Assembly (NCBI GenBank): GCA_030950875.1 | Contig: JAUZQS010000275.1 | Coordinates: forward strand, 1 to 5,101 | DNA: 5,101 bases | Direction of reading: 5' to 3' | DNA from: Mariprofundaceae bacterium | GTDB lineage: Bacteria; Pseudomonadota; Zetaproteobacteria; Mariprofundales; Mariprofundaceae | In this document: positions 1 to 5,101 of the stretch, piece after piece | How the letters are laid out: each line of letters starts with the position of its first letter | How positions within the stretch are numbered: the stretch's first letter is position 1 | Notes under the pieces: model-generated | Seen by the model: the letters and a program-made list of their open reading frames with translations, nothing else | Database searches by the model: none | What the model was told of the DNA's origin: nothing | Program-made: the position numbers and the translations under genes

Positions 1-1905
1 GGTTGGTGGCATGGTATCATCCAAGTTCACCTCATTTTCACCCGCTGTTCCAGCTTCTAAAGCATCAAATGCAGTTGTAAATGTTGCTAAAGCATCACCA
101 ACCAAAACTGAGCGTGCTGTAGAAGCAGCTTCTTCAACACCCGATTCGTTGCCTCGCGCATGACGAATCTGAGTCAATTTTACATGCGCATCTTTATTCT
201 CGGCCCGTAACCGCAATGCCATTCCAACCTGCTTTTCAGCCTCATCGTCCATGCCATAACGCATATATACATCAGCTTCAGTCAAATAATCAACATTCGG
301 ATCAGGTTCTTCCTCAGGTTCGCCAAAAGCTTCCATTTCAGATGTATCTTCATCGGTCAATTCAGGAATTGTTTCCGCCAAAGGCCCTTGAAGATCGTCT
401 GCGCTGGCCATTAAGGTTGCTTCAAAATCAACGGTGTCCACATCAAGATCTTCAACCTTTATAGATTCAGCAATGCCAGCCTCTTCAACTTCAACCTCAA
501 TCTCTTCAACCTCAGCTTCTTCTAATACGGGTTCCATCACAGCCTGTGAATCTTCTTGCTCAACGGGATGGCTACGCTGACCCCGCAACGCATACACAAG
601 GTAACCTGCAATCATCGCCAATAACGCTACGATACCGATTAAAATCCAAGTCAATAAACCTATATCTTCACCATCACTTTGTTGCATGGAAGCTTGTTTA
701 CGGGCTTTTTCTAACTCACCGGCTTGACGTGCCAATTGTAATTCAAGCTTTTTGATGCGCGCATTGGATGCAGCCAAACCCTCTGTCACTGTTGGCTGAG
801 CAGCCAGTTCTGACATTTTCATTTCCATATCTTTCAAACGTTGCTGTAAACTCTTATTTTCTTGGCTAAGCGTTGCTAATGTTTCCTTGCTTTGAGGCGT
901 TTCTCCAACAGAAGGCGATTCTTTTCCAGCCCCATTATTAACAACACCTGTTTCTAACGCAGCATTCGACAAAGGCTCACTTTTACCCACTGGAGCTAAA
1001 GGTTGGGAGGCAACACCGCTAGCAGTCTCGCCCATACGCACATGTTTACCATAACGATTTTTTTGTGCTTCCTGAACTTTGGCATATTTTGTTTGTTTGG
1101 TAAGTTCCTTCCATCTGGCATTATGCTCTTTCAATGAATCCAATGCTTGAGCGCGACTAATATGCTCCACTTCTTGCGCACTTGGCACATCTAAATATGT
1201 GCCCGCATTAATTAAATTAATATTTTCTTTACCAAATTTGTTTTTATTTTTCTCAAACAAGGCCATCATCACTTGTTGACGACTATAACGATTGTCCACT
1301 TGCAAACGCTTTGCTACGGTAGAAATGGTGTCACCATAAACCATTGGCCCATACTGCTGCGTTCTTGCCCAACCGTCATAAGGCTTAAATGTTGATTGCG
1401 CTTCCTTTTCCACAACGGGGGAGGCTTCTAACATAGGGTTGGCTGAAATATCTTCCAACCTCTTTACAGGTAAAACTTTTTCTATTGAAGTATTGGGTTT
1501 TGCTGCACGTGGCAGATCCAAGAATATGGAGAATTTTTTAAAATGCGTGGCTCGGCCATGACGCACTTTCAGTACAAGGTTTAAAAATGGTGCTTCAATC
1601 GCACTCGTTGATGTCAGTTCAACACGATTGCCTCGGCTATCACTTTTCACATCGGTGCGAATCGCTCCTACCGCTGAATCACGAAAAACCTCCAAAATCT
1701 GATAATCCGCAGGCGATGCCAGTTCTACAAAAATACTGGAAATAACCTCATCTTTATCAAGCCCCAAAGGAACTTCGGCATAAAAGGGTTCACCCAGATG
1801 ACTTGCAACATCCACCTTGCCCAAAGATGCAGCCTGAGCCACCCCTGATAATCCAAAAATAAAAAGCGCTATAGCGCAAAAAACATGCATGACACAACGA
1901 CACAT
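1..1905 (-). CDS. fimV: FimV/HubP-like polar landmark and type IV pilus assembly protein, 5' part (635 codons, runs off left edge)
   Basis: The frame is open from the ATG at 1905 to base 1 with no stop, so the C-terminus lies outside. Seen in order: a signal peptide at residues 1-25 (hydrophobic core 8-23, AQA-A cleavage site); a FimV N-terminal domain at about 27-132 (GKVDVASHLGEPFYAEV, ELASP, EAPFLNL, FLDLP); a LysM-like FimV core at 185-241 (YGPMVYGDT to AGTYLDVP); a predicted coiled coil at about 341-410; one transmembrane helix at 417-440; a very acidic cytoplasmic stretch at 449-535; and a TPR-like helical start from about 538 (DYLTEADVYMRYG). Known for the family: FimV of Pseudomonas and HubP of Vibrio bind peptidoglycan through LysM, span the inner membrane, and organise polar proteins, type IV pili and type II secretion. 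The start at 1905 is chosen for its GGAGG five bases upstream; ATG 1890 (residue 6) is in frame but would lose Arg3. Family members are often much longer, so several hundred residues may be missing. The family call is firm; the exact role here is inferred. Confidence 0.93.
   Translation of the reverse strand, partial: MCRCVMHVFCAIALFIFGLSGVAQAASLGKVDVASHLGEPFYAEVPLGLDKDEVISSIFVELASPADYQILEVFRDSAVGAIRTDVKSDSRGNRVELTSTSAIEAPFLNLVLKVRHGRATHFKKFSIFLDLPRAAKPNTSIEKVLPVKRLEDISANPMLEASPVVEKEAQSTFKPYDGWARTQQYGPMVYGDTISTVAKRLQVDNRYSRQQVMMALFEKNKNKFGKENINLINAGTYLDVPSAQEVEHISRAQALDSLKEHNARWKELTKQTKYAKVQEAQKNRYGKHVRMGETASGVASQPLAPVGKSEPLSNAALETGVVNNGAGKESPSVGETPQSKETLATLSQENKSLQQRLKDMEMKMSELAAQPTVTEGLAASNARIKKLELQLARQAGELEKARKQASMQQSDGEDIGLLTWILIGIVALLAMIAGYLVYALRGQRSHPVEQEDSQAVMEPVLEEAEVEEIEVEVEEAGIAESIKVEDLDVDTVDFEATLMASADDLQGPLAETIPELTDEDTSEMEAFGEPEEEPDPNVDYLTEADVYMRYGMDDEAEKQVGMALRLRAENKDAHVKLTQIRHARGNESGVEEAASTARSVLVGDALATFTTAFDALEAGTAGENEVNLDDTMPPT
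481..522 (-). repeat. Degenerate 21-base tandem repeat in the acidic region of fimV
   Basis: On the plus strand CTCTTCAAC occurs at 481 and again at 502, exactly 21 bases (seven codons) later, and the two 21-base units agree at about 15 positions. The encoded stretch is Glu/Val-rich (EEAEVEEIEVEVEE, residues 462-475). Acidic, repetitive cytoplasmic segments are known in HubP-type proteins. This copy is short and may reflect only biased codons for Glu and Val. Confidence 0.4.
1850..1884 (-). promoter_or_regulatory. Possible short hairpin with T-rich run inside the fimV signal-peptide codons
   Basis: A perfect 12-base palindrome, GCGCTATAGCGC, lies at 1866-1877. Read on the coding strand it is preceded by a run of six T and followed by TTTTTATTTTT. 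This resembles a small intrinsic terminator or attenuator within codons about 8-17 of fimV. The stem is only 4-5 pairs around a TATA loop, short for a real terminator, and the T-richness is also explained by the Phe/Leu/Ile codons of the hydrophobic signal peptide. Treat it as a candidate only. Confidence 0.2.
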
Positions 1906-1949
1906 GCGTGCCTCCCTCGGCTCAACCTAGCCTAAATCATCTATCAAGA
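1906..1949 (-). other. asd-fimV intergenic gap (44 bases)
   Basis: This is the only gap of any size in the window. It carries the fimV ribosome binding site at its left end. The rest holds only weak inverted repeats (GGCT/AGCC about six bases apart, and AGCCT pairing imperfectly with AGGCT over the asd stop) with no following T-run. I see no credible terminator and no clear -35/-10 pair, so read-through from asd into fimV is the simplest inference. Confidence 0.5.
1911..1918 (-). promoter_or_regulatory. Strong ribosome binding site of fimV
   Basis: On the minus strand GAGGGAGG lies five bases before the ATG at 1905. This near-perfect anti-16S match fixes that ATG as the start rather than the in-frame ATG at 1890, which has no such site. 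It also suggests that fimV is translated independently of asd, unlike the coupled genes upstream. Confidence 0.8.
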
Positions 1950-2981
1950 TTAAGGCTGGCGAATTAAAATTTCCGCTATTTGTACAGCATTTAGAGCTGC
2001 ACCTTTACGTATATTATCAGCTACAACCCATAAGTGCAAGGAATTTAGGCAAGAATTATCATCTCTAATACGCCCAACCCACACTGGATCAGTCCCTGCA
2101 GCCTCCGATGCCAACGGATAATCTTCACTTTTTGGATCATCCACCACACAAATACCATCAGCATCAGCAAGCAATTCACGTGCTTTATTTGCATCCAATT
2201 CGCCAGTAAATGTCACATTTATTGACTCTGAATGCCCATAAAAAACAGGTACACGTACTGTTGTCGCGGTTACAGCAATATCCGCACCCATAATCTTACG
2301 TGTCTCATCAATCATCTTCTGCTCTTCCTTGGTATAGCCGCTTTCAAGAAAAACATCAATCTGAGGAATCACATTAAATGCAATACGTGCAGGAAACACA
2401 TCCACTTTAGGTGTTTGTCCATTAAGCAAAGCACGTGTCTGTTTGGCAAGCTCATCGATTGCTTTGCCACCAGCACCAGATACCGCTTGATACGTTGAAA
2501 CCACCACGCGCTCAATCGGTACGACATCATGCAAGGGTTTAAGTGCCACCACCATTTGAATCGTTGAGCAGTTGGGGTTGGCAATAATACGATTGCGACG
2601 CGCCATCTCCAAAGCATAAGGGTTCACTTCAGGAACCACCAAGGCAATCTCTTCATCCATACGCCATGCACTGGAATTATCAACCACATAACAACCTGCT
2701 TCGGCAAAACGCGGCGCATGCGCTTTTGAGGTGTCTCCGCCTGCAGAGAACAACGCAATATCAACACCCGACGGGTCAAATGTCTCTAAATTCTGAACAA
2801 TATAATCTTTGTCATCAAAACTAACAACAGAGCCAGCACTGCGGCTCGATGCCACAGGAATTAAATCAGCAATAGGGAACTTTCTTTCTGCAAGAATCTC
2901 CAACATTGTCTCACCAACAGCTCCGGTTGCACCAACCACTGCAACCACATAACCATCTTTTTTAGGTAAAAATGCTTCCAT
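1950..2981 (-). CDS. asd: Aspartate-semialdehyde dehydrogenase (343 aa, complete)
   Basis: Reduces L-4-aspartyl phosphate with NADPH to aspartate semialdehyde in the cytoplasm, the branch point to lysine/diaminopimelate, threonine and methionine. Seen: the Rossmann motif GATGAVG at residues 17-23; SSRSAG at 45-50; NSSAWRMD at 102-109 with a phosphate-binding type Arg107; the catalytic Cys138 in NPNCSTIQ; TYQAVSGAG at 163-171; and RVPVFYGHSE at 243-252 with substrate Arg243 and general base His250. Its motifs match the NPNCSTIQ type also found in Gram-positive bacteria, not the longer E. coli type. The retained Cys and His mark it as an active enzyme rather than the Usg-type homologue found next to fimV in some gammaproteobacteria. 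The start ATG overlaps the leuB stop as TAATG, with GGAGG at 2992-2996, ten bases upstream. This gives about a dozen residues before the Rossmann strand, slightly more than usual. Diaminopimelate supply makes the gene normally essential. Confidence 0.97.
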   Translation of the reverse strand: MEAFLPKKDGYVVAVVGATGAVGETMLEILAERKFPIADLIPVASSRSAGSVVSFDDKDYIVQNLETFDPSGVDIALFSAGGDTSKAHAPRFAEAGCYVVDNSSAWRMDEEIALVVPEVNPYALEMARRNRIIANPNCSTIQMVVALKPLHDVVPIERVVVSTYQAVSGAGGKAIDELAKQTRALLNGQTPKVDVFPARIAFNVIPQIDVFLESGYTKEEQKMIDETRKIMGADIAVTATTVRVPVFYGHSESINVTFTGELDANKARELLADADGICVVDDPKSEDYPLASEAAGTDPVWVGRIRDDNSCLNSLHLWVVADNIRKGAALNAVQIAEILIRQP

Positions 2982-2996
2982 TACGCCAAAGCCTCC
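2979..2996 (-). promoter_or_regulatory. leuB-asd TAATG stop-start overlap with internal ribosome binding site
   Basis: The leuB TAA (2981-2983) shares its last A with the asd ATG (2979-2981). GGAGG at 2992-2996 sits inside the last leuB codons, ten bases before the ATG. This arrangement is typical of translational coupling by terminating and re-initiating ribosomes. It implies that leuB and asd are made from one message. Confidence 0.8.
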
Positions 2997-4060
2997 AATG
3001 CCTTACAAACCGAATCACCCATCTCAGAACAAGAAACAGAGGCCGCACCATTCGCCAAATCCACGGTGCGCACACCCGCATCAAGTGTATTTTCAACAGC
3101 CAATTCAACTTTCTCTGCTAGATCTTCACGATTTAACGAAAAGCGTAACATCATCGCTACCGATAAAATCGTCGCCAACGGATTGGCTTTATTTTGCCCT
3201 GCAATATCAGGAGCAGAGCCATGAATTGGCTCATACATAGCAAATTCATCACCAATAGAAGCCGATGGCAACATGCCAATAGATCCCGTCAGCATCGAAG
3301 CTTCATCCGATAAAATATCGCCAAATAAATTACCCGTCACAATCACATCAAACTGTTTCGGGTTACGAATCAATTGCATCGCCGCGTTGTCCACATACAT
3401 GTGTGACAATTCAACATCAGAGAATTCACTTTGATGCACTTCCGTAACAATCTCACGCCACAGCTCAGAGACTTCCAACACATTGGCTTTTTCAACACTG
3501 CAGACTTTATTGCTACGCAAACGTGCCGCTTCAAAGGCTTTGCGTGCAATGCGACGCACTTCAGACTCACAGTAACGCATGGTATTAAAGCCAGAGCGCT
3601 CGCCTTTATACGTTTCAAAGCCGCGAGGCTGACCGAAATAAATACCCGATACCAATTCACGCACCACAAGAATATCCACACCCTGCACCACTTCAGGTTT
3701 TAAGGTTGAAGCATCCAATAATTGATCAAACACCTTGGTCGGACGGTAATTGGCAAACAAACCCAAATCCTCACGAATGCGTAGCAGGCCTGCTTCAGGA
3801 CGCAAAGGTTTATCCAATGCTTCCCATTGAGGGCCACCTACAGCACCTAACAGAACGGCATCGGATGCATGTGCTAGCGCTTGTGTTGAAGCTGGGTATG
3901 GGTCTTTTTCGGCATCATAAGCCGCACCACCAATGGTTGCTTCTTGCCATGTTGCGTCCAAACCAAACTTATGATTCAACACATCCAATACCTTCAGTGC
4001 TTCATTTACAATTTCAGATCCAATGCCATCGCCTGGCAATACCGCAATTTTCATAGCCAT
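2981..4060 (-). CDS. leuB: 3-isopropylmalate dehydrogenase (359 aa, complete)
   Basis: Catalyses the NAD- and Mg/Mn-dependent oxidative decarboxylation of (2R,3S)-3-isopropylmalate to 2-oxoisocaproate, the third enzyme of the leucine branch; cytoplasmic, normally a homodimer. Seen: GDGIG at 11-15; GAVGGP at 72-77; substrate arginines in LLRIRED (Arg94), NYRP (Arg106) and VVREL (Arg134); GIYFGQPRG at 139-147 with Tyr141; Lys191 in VEKANVLE; Asp224 in YVDNAAMQL; the family signature [19 protein letters not shown] at 244-262 with metal ligands Asp248 and Asp252; and the NAD site [14 protein letters not shown] at 281-294. The LLRIRED motif and leucine-rich surroundings favour LeuB over isocitrate or tartrate dehydrogenase. 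Length is typical. The first ATG is chosen because AAGGGG lies five bases before it; a second ATG at 4054 (residue 3) is possible. leuC and leuD are not adjacent, since nrdR precedes it. Confidence 0.97.
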   Translation of the reverse strand: MAMKIAVLPGDGIGSEIVNEALKVLDVLNHKFGLDATWQEATIGGAAYDAEKDPYPASTQALAHASDAVLLGAVGGPQWEALDKPLRPEAGLLRIREDLGLFANYRPTKVFDQLLDASTLKPEVVQGVDILVVRELVSGIYFGQPRGFETYKGERSGFNTMRYCESEVRRIARKAFEAARLRSNKVCSVEKANVLEVSELWREIVTEVHQSEFSDVELSHMYVDNAAMQLIRNPKQFDVIVTGNLFGDILSDEASMLTGSIGMLPSASIGDEFAMYEPIHGSAPDIAGQNKANPLATILSVAMMLRFSLNREDLAEKVELAVENTLDAGVRTVDLANGAASVSCSEMGDSVCKALEALA

Positions 4061-4062
4061 AC

Positions 4063-4536
4063 CTACCCCTTCGTTTTCAGGCTATCTGTATCCATAGCAG
4101 ACTTTACAGCAGCCAAAAAATCATCAATATCTTTAAACTCACGGTACACCGATGCAAAACGAACATAGGCTACCGCATCCAACTTTTGTAATGCGCCCAT
4201 CATATAATCGCCAACCTTACTCGCTGAAATTTCAGATTCACCCAAACCTTGTATTTCAGACAAAATACTATTCAAGGCTGAAGATACAGCTTCCGCAGAT
4301 ACGGGTCTTTTTTCCAAGGCTTTTTGCATGCCGTGGCGCAACTTGTCCACATCAAAGCTTTGTCTTGATCCATCTTTTTTAATCACCATCGGCAAGCGAA
4401 GTTCAGCACGCTCATAACTTGAGAAACGTTTATTGCAGACCTCACATTCACGGCGGCGGCGAACAGTCGCCCCATCCTCCACCACCCGTGAATCAATCAC
4501 ACGGGTATCTACATTAGCACAAAATGGGCAATGCAA
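4063..4536 (-). CDS. nrdR: Transcriptional repressor NrdR (157 aa, TTG start)
   Basis: Represses ribonucleotide reductase operons by binding paired NrdR boxes in their promoters in response to ATP/dATP levels; cytoplasmic and DNA-binding. Seen: a zinc ribbon with Cys3, Cys6, Cys31 and Cys34 (HCPFC near the start, [14 protein letters not shown] at 30-43); the basic stretch RRRRE at 26-30; and an ATP-cone domain at about 49-139 ([28 protein letters not shown]). Length is usual for the family. The start is TTG at 4536: the codon two positions upstream in the same frame is the glyA stop, and the next ATG (residue 50) would remove the zinc ribbon. GAGGA lies seven bases before the TTG. nrdR beside glyA is a known proteobacterial arrangement, though ribD or nusB often follows; here leuB follows. 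No NrdR box pair was noticed in this window, so its targets lie elsewhere. Confidence 0.96.
   Translation of the reverse strand: MHCPFCANVDTRVIDSRVVEDGATVRRRRECEVCNKRFSSYERAELRLPMVIKKDGSRQSFDVDKLRHGMQKALEKRPVSAEAVSSALNSILSEIQGLGESEISASKVGDYMMGALQKLDAVAYVRFASVYREFKDIDDFLAAVKSAMDTDSLKTKG
4066..4071 (-). promoter_or_regulatory. Ribosome binding site of leuB within the nrdR end
   Basis: AAGGGG on the minus strand covers the last nrdR codons and ends five bases before the ATG at 4060. The nrdR TAG (4063-4065) is only two bases from that ATG. The spacing favours the first of two close in-frame ATG codons (4060 and 4054) and indicates coupled translation of nrdR and leuB. Confidence 0.65.
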
Positions 4537-4548
4537 GAATCAATCCTC
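4534..4548 (-). promoter_or_regulatory. Ribosome binding site and TTG initiation codon of nrdR
   Basis: GAGGA at 4544-4548 overlaps the last glyA codons and sits seven bases before the TTG at 4534-4536. The glyA TGA at 4540-4542 is in the same frame, separated by a single TTC codon. The rare start codon presumably keeps NrdR low relative to GlyA and LeuB and makes its translation lean on ribosomes leaving glyA; this is inference. Confidence 0.75.
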
Positions 4549-5101
4549 GTAAATCGGAAAGCGGTCAGTCAGTGCGCGAACTTCCGCCGCAACAGAAACT
4601 TGCAGAGCTGTATCTTCGGGTGCTCTTAATACTTTCAAAATCATTTCAGCAATCTGTTTTGCCTCAGCTTCTAACATACCACGAGCGGTAATCACCGATG
4701 CGCCAATACGAATACCCGACGTTACAAATGGCGATTCAGGGTCAAATGGAATGGTATTTTTATTGGTCGTAATACCTGCTGCTTCCAAAGCATGCTCGGC
4801 AATCTTACCCGTAATCCCTTGTGGACGAACATCAAGGCGGAACATATGACAATCCGTACCACCTGACACCACTGTAAAGCCACCCGCAGTTAATGTGTCT
4901 GCCAAGGCGCGAGCGTTTTTCACTACTTGCACTTGATCTTTCTTAAACAGCTCGCCCAAAGCTTCGCCAAATGCCACTGCCTTTGCAGCAATCACGTGCA
5001 TCAATGGCCCCCCTTGAATACCAGGGAAAATACGCGAATTTAACTTCTTCGCCAAATCATCATCATCCGTTAAAATCATACCACCACGCGGGCCACGCAA
5101 T
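4540..5101 (-). CDS. glyA: Serine hydroxymethyltransferase, C-terminal part (186 codons plus stop; 5' end beyond right edge)
   Basis: A PLP enzyme that interconverts serine plus tetrahydrofolate with glycine plus 5,10-methylene-tetrahydrofolate, the main source of one-carbon units; cytoplasmic. The fragment opens inside the HKTLRGPRGG-type motif, so the PLP-binding lysine lies just outside the window. Seen, in fragment residue numbers: LRGPRGG at 1-7; FPGIQGGPL at 25-33; GGTDCH at 80-85; TNKN at 112-115; and SGIRIG at 128-133, where Arg131 matches the substrate-carboxylate arginine (Arg363 of E. coli GlyA). The arginine stands 55 residues before the C-terminus, close to the E. coli value, so this end is complete. 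Two motifs are unusual: GGTDCH where GGTDNH is common, and GASVITARG where GTPAxTxRG is common. The first visible codon is TTG for the internal Leu of TLRG and is not a start. nrdR follows after three bases. Confidence 0.96.
   Translation of the reverse strand, partial: LRGPRGGMILTDDDDLAKKLNSRIFPGIQGGPLMHVIAAKAVAFGEALGELFKKDQVQVVKNARALADTLTAGGFTVVSGGTDCHMFRLDVRPQGITGKIAEHALEAAGITTNKNTIPFDPESPFVTSGIRIGASVITARGMLEAEAKQIAEMILKVLRAPEDTALQVSVAAEVRALTDRFPIYED

Noticed and set aside
216..755. Short plus-strand open frames at 216-464 and 546-755
   Set aside because: They lie antisense to the continuous 635-codon fimV frame, have low-complexity or His/Gln/Leu-rich translations typical of antisense shadows, and match no family I recognise.
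1888..1890. In-frame ATG at 1890 as the fimV start
   Set aside because: It lacks a ribosome binding site and would leave the signal peptide without its only basic n-region residue, whereas ATG 1905 has GGAGG at five bases.
1926..1957. Inverted repeat AGCCT/AGGCT spanning the asd stop and the asd-fimV gap as a terminator
   Set aside because: The stem is five pairs with a bulge, the loop is long and no T-run follows on the coding strand, so termination is not supported.
2232..4382. Plus-strand and off-frame minus-strand open frames over asd, leuB and nrdR
   Set aside because: The frames actually used carry full-length proteins with intact catalytic motifs; the others are shadows without domains or convincing ribosome binding sites.
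4449..4459. CGG triplet run on the plus strand in nrdR
   Set aside because: It is explained by consecutive arginine codons in the conserved RRRRE stretch of NrdR.
5098..5100. TTG at the right edge as a start codon for the glyA fragment
   Set aside because: It encodes the internal Leu of the conserved HKTLRGPRGG-type motif; the true start lies well outside the window.

Overview
All recognisable genes in this window lie on the minus strand and read from right to left in the order glyA (3' part), nrdR, leuB, asd, fimV (5' part). The adjacency of leuB, asd and a FimV/HubP-type gene is characteristic of Gammaproteobacteria. The moderately AT-rich, didermic and probably piliated character also fits a related proteobacterial group such as Zetaproteobacteria. 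I cannot name a genus from the sequence alone.

Layout from right to left: 4540-5101 is the C-terminal part of serine hydroxymethyltransferase, cut by the right edge just after its PLP-lysine motif. 4063-4536 is the complete NrdR repressor, which starts with TTG. 2981-4060 is complete 3-isopropylmalate dehydrogenase. 1950-2981 is complete aspartate-semialdehyde dehydrogenase. A 44-base gap (1906-1949) carries a strong ribosome binding site. From 1905 to the left edge, one uninterrupted frame of 635 codons encodes the N-terminal and middle parts of a FimV/HubP-like protein, with a signal peptide, FimV N-terminal domain, LysM-like core, coiled coil, transmembrane helix, acidic cytoplasmic stretch and the start of a helical TPR-like region. 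This gene has no stop in the window.

The junctions are very tight: 3 bases between glyA and nrdR, 2 bases between nrdR and leuB, a one-base TAATG overlap between leuB and asd, then 44 bases to fimV. No convincing terminator separates the genes, so one transcript with translational coupling is the simplest reading. The first four genes serve one-carbon metabolism, control of deoxynucleotide synthesis, leucine synthesis and the aspartate-family pathway. FimV is a cell-envelope polarity and type IV pilus factor that appears to ride on this housekeeping unit.

I see no undescribed system. The points worth a second look are the TTG start of nrdR in frame with the glyA stop, a palindrome plus T-rich run inside the fimV signal-peptide codons, uncommon residues in two conserved GlyA motifs, and the domain layout of this FimV. 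I found no tRNA, rRNA, CRISPR array, insertion sequence or riboswitch.
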